The notes beneath the pieces were generated by a model that did no database searches, was not told the origin of the DNA, and saw only the letters and a list, made by a program, of their open reading frames with translations. Source: Bacteroidales bacterium UBA2287 (GTDB taxonomy: Bacteria; Bacteroidota; Bacteroidia; Bacteroidales; Tenuifilaceae). Taken from it: a stretch of 58,350 bases of DNA. Made by a program: the position numbers and the translations under genes. The stretch lies in assembly GCA_002345675.1 (NCBI GenBank), contig DDWL01000043.1, positions 45,114 to 103,463 on the forward strand. Reading direction: 5' to 3'. Shown piece by piece: positions 26,262 through 34,112 of the stretch. The first letter of the stretch is position 1. The number at the start of each line of letters is the position of its first letter.

Positions 26262-26747
26262 ATGAAATTCGATAATAAAAATGAAGTAGTTAAAGTTCAG
26301 ATGCTTAAACTTATTTATCTGCTTGTTGTTGCAGTATTTATTGCTTTTGCGTTCTCGTCAGACCTTTGGAATTATGTCGATAATAGTACTGGCGTTTCGA
26401 AGTGGTTGTTCGGCATCGTACTATTCTCTATCTATTTGGTTTACTACATTTTTCACATTGTTAAGCGTTCGTCGTACGTTTACTTCGACGACGACGGATC
26501 TAAGGTTATTATTAGGTTTTACAATTTAAATCCATTCGACAGTAAAAAGAATTCGTACGAAATTCCAAAAGATCAGCTGGTCGACTATACCTTTCATCGC
26601 TCGCTTTTTGGAATACGGCAACATATTACCATTGTACGCCGAATGACAAGTAGCAATGCCCAGTACCCACCTTTTAGTATTTCGTTGCTCCCCGAAGCTC
26701 AAAAGAAGAAACTTTTTGTGGCTCTCGATTTTCACTGTAAAAAATAA
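26262..26747 (+). CDS. Small two-helix membrane protein, unknown
   Basis: A 161-residue protein I do not recognise. It has two membrane helices at about 15-33 and 47-65, then a soluble C-terminal part of about 90 residues. That part has beta-strand-like segments (YVYFDDDGSKVIIRFYNL, HITIVRR) resembling a small PH-like fold. It sits 7 bp after proline dehydrogenase and 14 bp before dprA, so it is probably co-transcribed with both. No signal peptide. Function cannot be inferred from context, as the neighbours are metabolically unrelated. Confidence 0.65.
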   Translation: MKFDNKNEVVKVQMLKLIYLLVVAVFIAFAFSSDLWNYVDNSTGVSKWLFGIVLFSIYLVYYIFHIVKRSSYVYFDDDGSKVIIRFYNLNPFDSKKNSYEIPKDQLVDYTFHRSLFGIRQHITIVRRMTSSNAQYPPFSISLLPEAQKKKLFVALDFHCKK

Positions 26748-26761
26748 AGCAAAGCCGCAAA

Positions 26762-27883
26762 ATGTCATCCAATTTGCTTGTTTATCAAATAGGTATCGAT
26801 ATGATACCCAAAATTGGTAGTGTTAACGCAAAGCGTTTAATAGCTTACTGCGGTGGTGTTGAGGCTGTTTTTAAGCAAACCAAAAAGGCGTTAGTTAAAA
26901 TTCCTGGTGTTGGCGATGTTCTTGCCTCTGAAATTGCAAACAATACGGTACTCGACAAGGCAAAACGTGAGGTCGATTTTGTTGAAAAGCACCGAATAAA
27001 AGCTCTTTTTTATCTCGATCCCGAGTATCCCGAAAGGCTTCGCCAGTGCGACGATTGCCCAATTGTTCTTTTTATAAAAGGTGCCGATTCGCTAAACCTT
27101 AACCAATCGAAAATTATAAGCGTTGTAGGAACCCGAAATATCACCGATTATGGCAAAGAGGTTTGCGAAAACGTAATCGAATCGATGGCTGTAAGAGGCC
27201 ATAATCCAATTATAGTAAGCGGCTTGGCATATGGTGTCGATTTGTGCGCACACAAAGCAGCACTTAAATTTGGCTTGCCAACAGTTGGCGTTCTTGGACA
27301 TGGGTTAGACACTATTTACCCTAAAACCCATCGACCAATTGCAAAGGATATTATCGAAATGGGTGCACTTGTTACCGATTTTCCTTCGGAAACATCAATA
27401 GATCCTAAAAATTTCATAAAGCGAAACCGCATTATTGCTGGCCTAACCGATGCCACATTAGTAATTGAAAGCGCAACCGAAGGCGGCTCGCTTATTACTG
27501 CCGACATTGCCATTTCGTATAGCCGCGAGGTGCTGGCAGTTCCCGGAAAGGTTGGCATGAAGTACTCGTCGGGCTGCAATTCACTTATAAAAAGCAACAA
27601 AGCAGCGCTGGTCGAAACTATTGAAGATATTGAAGCGCAGCTAAACTGGGACATCCCTGGAGTTGTGGCAAAGCCTCAGCAGCGGGTACTATTTCATCAA
27701 TTTTCGGTCGAAGAGCAAATTGTAGTCGATGCGCTTAAGGAAAATGGGCAGGAAATTATTGATGTTTTATGTTTTAAAACAAAGATGCCTGTGGCAAAAG
27801 TTTCGTCAATCCTACTAAATCTCGAGTTTGCAGGAGTTGTAAAGTGCAAACCAGGCAAACTTTTCACTCTTACTACTCGGTAA
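26762..27883 (+). CDS. dprA: DNA-processing protein DprA/Smf
   Basis: Loads RecA on single-stranded DNA and protects incoming DNA during natural transformation. The 373-residue protein has an N-terminal helix-hairpin-helix region (KIPGVGDVLASEI, about 42-54). The central Rossmann domain has the SVVGTRNITDYG block at about 119 and VSGLAYGVDLCAHKAAL, then AGLTDATLVIES and GGSLITADIA. The C-terminal DprA winged-helix domain covers about 310-373. This is the usual Bacteroidota form and length. It lies in a probable operon after proline dehydrogenase and the small membrane protein. Confidence 0.93.
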   Translation: MSSNLLVYQIGIDMIPKIGSVNAKRLIAYCGGVEAVFKQTKKALVKIPGVGDVLASEIANNTVLDKAKREVDFVEKHRIKALFYLDPEYPERLRQCDDCPIVLFIKGADSLNLNQSKIISVVGTRNITDYGKEVCENVIESMAVRGHNPIIVSGLAYGVDLCAHKAALKFGLPTVGVLGHGLDTIYPKTHRPIAKDIIEMGALVTDFPSETSIDPKNFIKRNRIIAGLTDATLVIESATEGGSLITADIAISYSREVLAVPGKVGMKYSSGCNSLIKSNKAALVETIEDIEAQLNWDIPGVVAKPQQRVLFHQFSVEEQIVVDALKENGQEIIDVLCFKTKMPVAKVSSILLNLEFAGVVKCKPGKLFTLTTR

Positions 27884-27961
27884 GCATATTTCTTTTTGCT
27901 AACATTTCATAAGTTTGTTACGTATTAAGTCGTATTTGCCTAACCTTTCACACACACTTTT

Positions 27962-28738
27962 GTGCAACTAATCGACACACACTCGCATATTTACTTAAAG
28001 GATTTTGATGGTGACAGAGCCGAAGTGGTTTCACGAGCAGTAAATCGTGGTGTTGCAAAAGTTATTTTACCGGCAATCGATAGCACATTGCATAGCGCAT
28101 TACTCGAAACATCAGCTCAGTTTCCACAGGTCTGTGTGCCATTAATGGGGCTTCATCCAACGTCGGTAAAGCAAAACTACAAAGAGGAACTCGCACTTGT
28201 CGAAGAATTGCTTGCTAAGCATAAGTTCTATGGAATTGGCGAAATTGGTATCGACCTTTACTGGGATAAAACTTATATCGAGGAGCAAAAAATAGCCTTT
28301 ACCCATCAGGTTCGGCTTGCTAAAAAACTCCGTTTACCAATTGTTATTCATACAAGAGAAGCATTTCCAGAAGTATTGAGTATAATCGACAACGAAAATT
28401 CGTCCGAGTTAACGGGTGTCTTTCACAGCTTTTCAGGCGGAATCGAAGAGTACAATCGCATTGCAAGCTATGGCGGCTTTAAGGTTGGTATTGGTGGTGT
28501 AGTAACTTACAAGAATAGCGGCCTCGATAAGGTTGTGGCGCAAATGGATATAAATCACATTGTTCTCGAAACCGATTCGCCATACCTATCGCCAGTTCCT
28601 CATCGCGGACAGCGAAACGAATGCGCAAACATTTCGTATGTTTCAATGAAAATTGCTGAAATACTTGGAATACCAGCAAGCAAAGTAGCCGAGAAAACTA
28701 CTGAAAACGCCTGTTCTCTATTCAAAATAAAACTTTAG
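27962..28738 (+). CDS. TatD-family metal-dependent hydrolase
   Basis: A 258-residue TIM-barrel metallohydrolase, a family with 3'-5' DNase and RNase or D-aminoacyl-tRNA deacylase activity. It starts with GTG, giving MQLIDTHSHIY, where HSH binds metal. Further ligands are in GEIGIDLYWD, LPIVIHTREAF, VFHSFSGG and LETDSPYL. No closer ATG start preserves the HxH motif. ansA follows after 2 bases, so the two are co-transcribed. Confidence 0.9.
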   Translation: MQLIDTHSHIYLKDFDGDRAEVVSRAVNRGVAKVILPAIDSTLHSALLETSAQFPQVCVPLMGLHPTSVKQNYKEELALVEELLAKHKFYGIGEIGIDLYWDKTYIEEQKIAFTHQVRLAKKLRLPIVIHTREAFPEVLSIIDNENSSELTGVFHSFSGGIEEYNRIASYGGFKVGIGGVVTYKNSGLDKVVAQMDINHIVLETDSPYLSPVPHRGQRNECANISYVSMKIAEILGIPASKVAEKTTENACSLFKIKL

Positions 28739-28740
28739 GT

Positions 28741-29787
28741 ATGCTAAATTCGAACACATCAATTCTTATTATTTATACCGGCGGCACCATTGGGATGAAG
28801 CAAAACCCCGAGACGGGAGCATTGGCACCTTTTAATTTCGACCAAATTTTAAGCGAAGTACCCGAACTGCGAAAGTTTGGCTTTACGCTCGACACCCTTT
28901 CCTTTAATCCCCCAGTCGATTCGTCCGATATTACTCCCGATTTTTGGGTCGAACTTGCTGCTATTATCGAGAAGAATTACGAAAATTATAACGGGTTCGT
29001 AGTTCTTCACGGTACCGACACCATGTCGTTTACCGCTTCGGCGCTAAGTTTCATGCTCGAAAACCTCGACAAGCCAGTTGTGCTAACTGGTTCGCAGCTG
29101 CCAATTGGTATGCTTCGAACCGATGGTAAGGAAAACCTTATAAGCGCCATCGAAATTGCAGCGGCCAGCCGAAACGGTCAGCCTTTAGTTCCCGAGGTAA
29201 CCATTTTCTTCGAAAATAGGTTGTTCCGTGGAAATAGAACCACAAAGCATAATGCCGAGCATTTTAATGCCTTTCGTTCCGATAATTATCCCATTTTAGC
29301 CGAGGCTGGCATATCAATTAAGTATAATTATTCGTTTATTCATTATGCCACTCAGCAGCGAAAGCTGAAAGTTCATCCAGAATTAAACACAAATATTGCA
29401 GTACTTAAACTTTTCCCAGGAATATCGCCTCAAGTTGTCGATGCCGTTTTTAATACCGAGGGCTTGCAGGCAGTTATTTTAGAAACCTTCGGTTCGGGCA
29501 ATGCCCCAAGTAGGCAATGGTTTTTAAAGAGAATAAAACAGGCAGTTGATAAAGGTATACTTATATATAATGTAACTCAGTGTCATGCCGGGAGTGTCGA
29601 CATGGAAAAGTACGACAATGGTTTGCTACTTAAAAAAGCAGGCGTAATAAGTGGAAACGATATTACTTTTGAAGCAGCTGTTGCAAAGCTTATGTTTTTA
29701 CTTGGCAAAAATTTACCTTTGCAGCAACTAACCAACGAAGTTAAAAACTCCATTAGCGGAGAAATTACCTTGGCAATTGGTAAATAA
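28741..29787 (+). CDS. ansA: L-asparaginase, type I
   Basis: Hydrolyses asparagine to aspartate and ammonia; a cytoplasmic tetramer. The 348-residue protein lacks a signal peptide. The first catalytic threonine is in IIYTGGTIGM at about residues 9-18 and the second in VVLHGTDTMSF at about 86-96. ETFGSGNAPS and the C-terminal domain are typical of type I. It is coupled to the tatD gene (2-base gap). Confidence 0.92.
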   Translation: MLNSNTSILIIYTGGTIGMKQNPETGALAPFNFDQILSEVPELRKFGFTLDTLSFNPPVDSSDITPDFWVELAAIIEKNYENYNGFVVLHGTDTMSFTASALSFMLENLDKPVVLTGSQLPIGMLRTDGKENLISAIEIAAASRNGQPLVPEVTIFFENRLFRGNRTTKHNAEHFNAFRSDNYPILAEAGISIKYNYSFIHYATQQRKLKVHPELNTNIAVLKLFPGISPQVVDAVFNTEGLQAVILETFGSGNAPSRQWFLKRIKQAVDKGILIYNVTQCHAGSVDMEKYDNGLLLKKAGVISGNDITFEAAVAKLMFLLGKNLPLQQLTNEVKNSISGEITLAIGK

Positions 29788-29834
29788 TAAAGATTTTTAT
29801 GTATTTTTAGCCCCTGAAATTTTATGCATTTACT

Positions 29835-29922
29835 GGAGAGATGGCCGAGTGGTCGAAGGCGCACGCCTGGAAAGTGTGTAAGCTCCAAAAGGGCTTCATG
29901 GGTTCGAATCCCATTCTCTCCG
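29835..29922 (+). tRNA. tRNA-Ser (GGA)
   Basis: Full cloverleaf. The acceptor stem is GGAGAGA / TCTCTCC with discriminator G. The anticodon arm CACGC-CTGGAAA-GTGTG has anticodon GGA at 29869-29871. It has a long class II variable arm and the T-loop GGTTCGAATCC. CCA is not encoded. It lies just after ansA and before exbB. Confidence 0.97.
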
Positions 29923-29945
29923 CTTGATATTATTAATTAATCGTT

Positions 29946-29953
29946 TATTTTTG
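29946..29953 (+). promoter_or_regulatory. -7 box (TATTTTTG) for the exbB operon
   Basis: Exact TAnnTTTG match between tRNA-Ser and exbB, 42 bases before the exbB ATG. Confidence 0.45.
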
Positions 29954-29995
29954 TTGAACTAAAACCCAATAGTAATAATTAAACGTAATCACACC

Positions 29996-30790
29996 ATGAG
30001 AAAACTATTAACAATTTTTGCGGTTGCCAGTATGTTTGTACTAGGTGCGTCTTCATTTGTAAATGCTCAAGATGAAACCGCCGCCCAAACCGACACAACT
30101 GTAACTCAAACAACCGAAACGGTTGAAGAATCACAAACTGCTGCTCCTGTAGAAGCAGGGTTTCACAAACAAATTAAAACAAAATTCATCGAAGGCGGCC
30201 CCGAATTTATGGGAATTGTTCTTTTGTGTCTTATTCTCGGTCTTGCGCTTTCAATTGAAAGAATTATTTACCTTAACCTTGCAAGTACCAATACCGAAAA
30301 GCTTCTTAAGAAAATTGAAGCTGCTCTTGAGCAGGGTGGTATTGAAGCTGCAAAAGAAGTTTGCCGTAACACTCGTGGTCCCGTTGCAAGCATTTTCTAC
30401 CAAGGTCTCGACCGTGCAGGTGAAGGTATCGATGTTGTTGAGAAATCTGTTGTTACCTACGGTTCGGTTCAAATGGGCCAACTCGAAAGCGGTTTAACAT
30501 GGATTGCCCTTTTCATTGCTCTTGCTCCTATGCTTGGTTTCATGGGTACTGTAATTGGTATGATTGGTGCTTTTGATAATATTCAAACTGCAGGCGACAT
30601 CTCTCCAGCAATTGTTGCAGGAGGTATTAAAGTTGCTCTTATCACAACCGTATTCGGTCTTATCGTTGCAATTATTCTTCAGGTATTCTACAACTACCTA
30701 GTTTCTAAAATCGACAAGTTGGTAAACAACATGGAAGACGCTTCCATTTCGCTTATCGACATTTTAATGAAATATAACCTTAAAAAGTAG
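29996..30790 (+). CDS. exbB: MotA/TolQ/ExbB proton channel protein
   Basis: Inner-membrane proton channel subunit that energises TonB-type or related envelope machines. The 264-residue protein begins with a hydrophobic signal segment and a Gln/Thr/Glu-rich periplasmic linker (about 25-55), then helix 1 at about 70-90. The large cytoplasmic domain includes GPVASIFYQGLDRAGEG. Helices 2 and 3 carry the channel signature LAPMLGFMGTVIGMIGAF and GGIKVALITTVFGLIVAI. It is first in a four-gene operon with a small membrane protein and two ExbD proteins. No tonB is adjacent. Confidence 0.9.
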   Translation: MRKLLTIFAVASMFVLGASSFVNAQDETAAQTDTTVTQTTETVEESQTAAPVEAGFHKQIKTKFIEGGPEFMGIVLLCLILGLALSIERIIYLNLASTNTEKLLKKIEAALEQGGIEAAKEVCRNTRGPVASIFYQGLDRAGEGIDVVEKSVVTYGSVQMGQLESGLTWIALFIALAPMLGFMGTVIGMIGAFDNIQTAGDISPAIVAGGIKVALITTVFGLIVAIILQVFYNYLVSKIDKLVNNMEDASISLIDILMKYNLKK

Positions 30791-30796
30791 TAGCCC

Positions 30797-31228
30797 ATGT
30801 CCGAAAACTTAGTTAAACTAATAGTTAAGGTATTCACATGGAGTATAATGGCAATTTCGGTAATTATTGCTCTGCTTTTCTTTGTTGGTTATTTTAACGA
30901 AGCTCCTTTTATTCTTTGGGCCTACATTTTAACCTTAATAGCTACAGCACTTTCCGTAATTTTCCCAATTATTTTCATGTTTGTGTACCCTAAAAAGGCT
31001 GTTAAAACCCTGGCAGGTATTGCAATGTTAGGTGCTGTCTTTCTTATAGGTTACCTATTTGCCGACTCAACCCCAATTTCCAATTTTGGTTCGACTCCAA
31101 ACCCCGATTTCGAAAATACAGGGGTATTGGTATGGACTGATGCTGGATTAATTGCTACCTATGTTCTTGCTGCAGTTGCAGTTTTCTCTCTCTTTTTTAC
31201 TGGAGTAAGAAGTATTTTTACACGATAA
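30797..31228 (+). CDS. Four-helix membrane protein inside the exb operon
   Basis: A 143-residue protein of unknown function with about four hydrophobic helices (roughly 13-32, 37-60, 67-88 and 112-138). A periplasmic loop between helices 3 and 4 contains PNPDFENTGVL. It starts 6 bases after exbB and is followed by two exbD genes, so it is a likely accessory subunit of this ExbBD complex. Similar small membrane proteins sit at this position in other Bacteroidota exb operons. No motif can be named. Confidence 0.75.
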   Translation: MSENLVKLIVKVFTWSIMAISVIIALLFFVGYFNEAPFILWAYILTLIATALSVIFPIIFMFVYPKKAVKTLAGIAMLGAVFLIGYLFADSTPISNFGSTPNPDFENTGVLVWTDAGLIATYVLAAVAVFSLFFTGVRSIFTR

Positions 31229-31278
31229 ATAAACTGGGGATTCTTAACTAAAGGAATCCCCAAATAAAAATAATCATC

Positions 31279-31860
31279 ATGGCTAGACCACTTGGAGAAA
31301 TAAATGCGAGTTCCATGGCCGATATAGCGTTCCTGCTACTTATCTTCTTTCTGGTTACTACAACCATGAACGTCGATACAGGCCTTGCCAGGATGCTACC
31401 CCCAATGCCCGATAAAGATCAACCTATCGACGACAAAGTTGAAGTTAAACAGCGTAATGTGTTCACCGTTCTGGTAAACAAAAGCGATAGGTTGCTGGTT
31501 GAAGGACAACCGATGGATGTTTCGATGCTAAGGGATAAGGCTAAGGAGTTTGTTGTAAATCCAAAAAATGATATAAACCTTTCAGAAAACACTCCAACTG
31601 AAGTTGACTTTTTTGGAATTGTAAATGTGAGCAAAGGTATTATATCGCTTCAAAACGACAGGGGTACTTCCTATAATATGTACATGAAGGTACAAAACGA
31701 GTTAGTAGCAGCTTATAACGAGTTGCGCGAAGATCTTGCTCGTAACAAATTTGGAAAAGCATATAAAGATTTGCCAGAAGATCAACAAAAAGGTATCCAG
31801 AAGGCAATCCCAATGCGAATATCTGAAGCAGAACCAAAAAGCATAGGAGGGAAAAATTAA
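31279..31860 (+). CDS. ExbD/TolR-family protein (first copy)
   Basis: A 193-residue subunit of the proton-driven complex. The single N-terminal membrane helix contains the conserved aspartate in ASMADIAFLLLIFFLVTTTM (about residues 12-31). It is followed by a periplasmic domain longer than the usual ExbD of about 140 residues, ending in a basic Glu/Lys-rich tail. Its TAA stop shares its last base with the ATG of the next exbD, so translation is coupled. Substrate receptors and TonB partner are not in this window. Confidence 0.88.
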   Translation: MARPLGEINASSMADIAFLLLIFFLVTTTMNVDTGLARMLPPMPDKDQPIDDKVEVKQRNVFTVLVNKSDRLLVEGQPMDVSMLRDKAKEFVVNPKNDINLSENTPTEVDFFGIVNVSKGIISLQNDRGTSYNMYMKVQNELVAAYNELREDLARNKFGKAYKDLPEDQQKGIQKAIPMRISEAEPKSIGGKN

Positions 31861-32333
31861 TGGCAAAATTCGAACGTAAAGGGAAAAAGGGAATGCCTGC
31901 TATTTCTACGGCATCGCTACCCGATATTGTATTTATGCTACTATTCTTTTTTATGGTTAGCACAACAATGCGAGATACTGAACTTTTAGTAAGAAACAGG
32001 ATTCCCTCAGCTACTGAAATAGTAAAAATTGAAAAGAAATCGCTTGTATCCTATATTTTTATTGGTACTCCAACTTCTAAGTATCAAAAATTATATGGTA
32101 CCGAACCAAGAATTCAACTTAACGATAGTTTCAAAAGTTTGGATGCTATTCGCGATTTTATTTCATCGGAACGCGATGCAATGAACGAATACGACAGGGC
32201 TTTTTTAACTGTTTCCCTTAAAATTGACGAGGATACCCGAATGGGTGTTGTAACCGATGTTAAGCAGGAACTTCGTAAAGCTAGCGCGCTAAAAATAAGT
32301 TATGCTGCAAAGAGAGTCGAAAAAATAGAATAA
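31860..32333 (+). CDS. ExbD/TolR-family protein (second copy)
   Basis: A 157-residue ExbD homologue. A basic N-terminus (FERKGKKGMP) precedes the helix ASLPDIVFMLLFFFMVSTTM with the conserved Asp. The periplasmic domain contains VSLKIDEDTRMGVVTDVKQELRKA, typical of the ExbD fold. The start codon overlaps the stop of the first exbD by one base. Two different ExbD proteins next to one ExbB suggest a hetero-oligomeric rod. The gene ends the operon at a strong terminator. Confidence 0.88.
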   Translation: MAKFERKGKKGMPAISTASLPDIVFMLLFFFMVSTTMRDTELLVRNRIPSATEIVKIEKKSLVSYIFIGTPTSKYQKLYGTEPRIQLNDSFKSLDAIRDFISSERDAMNEYDRAFLTVSLKIDEDTRMGVVTDVKQELRKASALKISYAAKRVEKIE

Positions 32334-32354
32334 TTATTTTCTGCGTATAAATGT

Positions 32355-32385
32355 AAAGGTCGCCAATTGGCGACCTTTCTTTTTT
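32355..32385 (+). terminator. Rho-independent terminator of the exb operon
   Basis: AAAGGTCGCCAATTGGCGACCTTT is a self-complementary stem followed by CTTTTTT. Confidence 0.85.
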
Positions 32386-32429
32386 CAATGACCTTTGTAT
32401 TTTTACTTATACAAAAACATTTTATTAGG

Positions 32430-32437
32430 TATTTTTG
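32430..32437 (+). promoter_or_regulatory. -7 box (TATTTTTG) for alkaline phosphatase
   Basis: Exact TAnnTTTG match 30 bases before the ATG. Confidence 0.45.
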
Positions 32438-32467
32438 TTTCCTTTGTAATTCTCTAAAACAAATTAT

Positions 32468-33904
32468 ATGCTCGGGTTAATTCAAAAAGTTATTGTTGTA
32501 GTTTTACTTTCTTTTTACATAGTTGGATGCCAGCCTAATAATAACAATGTTGCACCAAAGGCTAAGTATGTATTTCTATTTATTGGCGATGGCATGGGTA
32601 TTCAGCAAGTGAATGCTGCCCAAGCGTATAAAATGGCTCTCGATTCGAGTGTTGGAAACGCTAATCTTTCGTTTACGCAATTTCCAGCAACTGGCTTTGT
32701 AACTACTTTTTCGGGCTCGCGTTACATAACTTGCTCTGCTGCTGCAGGTACCGCAATAGCTTCTGGAACAAAAACTTCTATTGGCACCATTGGTCTAAAC
32801 GCAAATCATATTGACTCGCTTTTTTCCGTTGCACACAATTTAAACAATACCGGGTTCCAAATTGGCCTTGTCACAAGTGTTAGTATCGACCATGCAACCC
32901 CTGCTGCATTTTATGCTCACCAACCCGACAGGGATATGTACCACGAAATTGGTCATGACTTGATTAAGTCGAATTTTCGTTTTTTTGCAAGCGGGGGATT
33001 TAAGGATACTTTAGGCAAAAAATCGAAAAATCCGTTAGGCAACGTTATTGAATTGGGTAAGCAAAAAGGCATTCTTTTTACATCCAATTTATCTGTTTCT
33101 TCCGAAGATTTAGGTCAATATAAGTCAATAGTTTACTCTGCTCCAAACCCTGCACCGGCAAGTACTCTTCAGTATGCGATCGACGCACAGCCAGCCGATG
33201 TAACTCTTTCGCAGCTAACCCAAATGGGCATCGATGTTCTTAAAAACCCCAAAGGGTTTTTTATGATGGTTGAGGGAGGCAAAATCGACTGGGCTTGCCA
33301 CGACAACGATGCTGCCACCACAATACAAGATGTTTATCACTTTTCCGATGCAATTCAAAAAGCTGTCGATTTTTATAATATGCACCCCAACGAAACGCTA
33401 ATTATTGTAACTGCCGATCACGAAACTGGTGGAATGTCGTTGGGCACACGAGAGCATGGCTATGAGAATAATATTGCCGTTCTAAAAAACCAAAAGGTTT
33501 CTCAAGAGAAGTTCGACTTCTATTTAAAAAACCTTATCAAAGAAAAAAATGGAAAGCCTTCATTTGATGAAGTACTCTCATTAATTCAATTACATATTGG
33601 TTTGGGCAACGAAGGCATTGAATTAAATGCAACGGAAAAGAGTAAACTTAAAGAAGCTTATAATTTTAAGTTCAACTCAAAGGTCAAAAATGAAAATAAG
33701 AACGAGGATTACAGCAGTTATTACACTATTTCGAACCAAGCAATTGCAATACTTAACAAAAAAGCTGGAATAGGCTGGACCTCATACTCCCATACTGGCT
33801 CTCCAGTTCCAATTTATGCTTTAGGTGTTGGTCACGAGCAATTTATTGGTCAATTTGACAATACTCAAATTGCACCAAAAATTGTTAAAATATTGGGATT
33901 GTAA
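32468..33904 (+). CDS. Alkaline phosphatase, lipoprotein form
   Basis: A 478-residue PhoA-superfamily metallophosphatase that releases phosphate from phosphomonoesters. The N-terminal lipobox (SFYIVGC, Cys at about 21) indicates anchoring in the envelope. The metal motif FLFIGDGMG is at about 38-46. The nucleophile Ser is in TCSAAAGTAIASGTKT at about 95-100. Metal ligands are also in SIDHATPAAFYAH, MVEGGKIDWACHDND, VTADHETGG and SYSHTGSPV. The residue before the nucleophile is Cys rather than the Asp of E. coli PhoA. Single gene with its own promoter box and terminator. No Pho box could be verified. Confidence 0.9.
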   Translation: MLGLIQKVIVVVLLSFYIVGCQPNNNNVAPKAKYVFLFIGDGMGIQQVNAAQAYKMALDSSVGNANLSFTQFPATGFVTTFSGSRYITCSAAAGTAIASGTKTSIGTIGLNANHIDSLFSVAHNLNNTGFQIGLVTSVSIDHATPAAFYAHQPDRDMYHEIGHDLIKSNFRFFASGGFKDTLGKKSKNPLGNVIELGKQKGILFTSNLSVSSEDLGQYKSIVYSAPNPAPASTLQYAIDAQPADVTLSQLTQMGIDVLKNPKGFFMMVEGGKIDWACHDNDAATTIQDVYHFSDAIQKAVDFYNMHPNETLIIVTADHETGGMSLGTREHGYENNIAVLKNQKVSQEKFDFYLKNLIKEKNGKPSFDEVLSLIQLHIGLGNEGIELNATEKSKLKEAYNFKFNSKVKNENKNEDYSSYYTISNQAIAILNKKAGIGWTSYSHTGSPVPIYALGVGHEQFIGQFDNTQIAPKIVKILGL

Positions 33905-33928
33905 ATTTCTATACTCTATAAAATCAAT

Positions 33929-33960
33929 TAGCCCGACTTCTTAAAAGTCTGGCTTTTTTA
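33929..33960 (+). terminator. Terminator after alkaline phosphatase
   Basis: The stem AGCCcGACTT / AAGTCtGGCT around CTTAA is followed by six T residues. Confidence 0.8.
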
Positions 33961-34112
33961 TTTAATTACACGCAAAAAAGTGGCTTTTACCAAATAAGAT
34001 TGAAATTAATTAAAACTTTAGCTCAAAAGGAATATTGAATTTGGGTAATTTTTATAAATTTACTTTCAATATACCTAAACCTAACGTTAACCAAAACCAT
34101 AATTCATTATTT

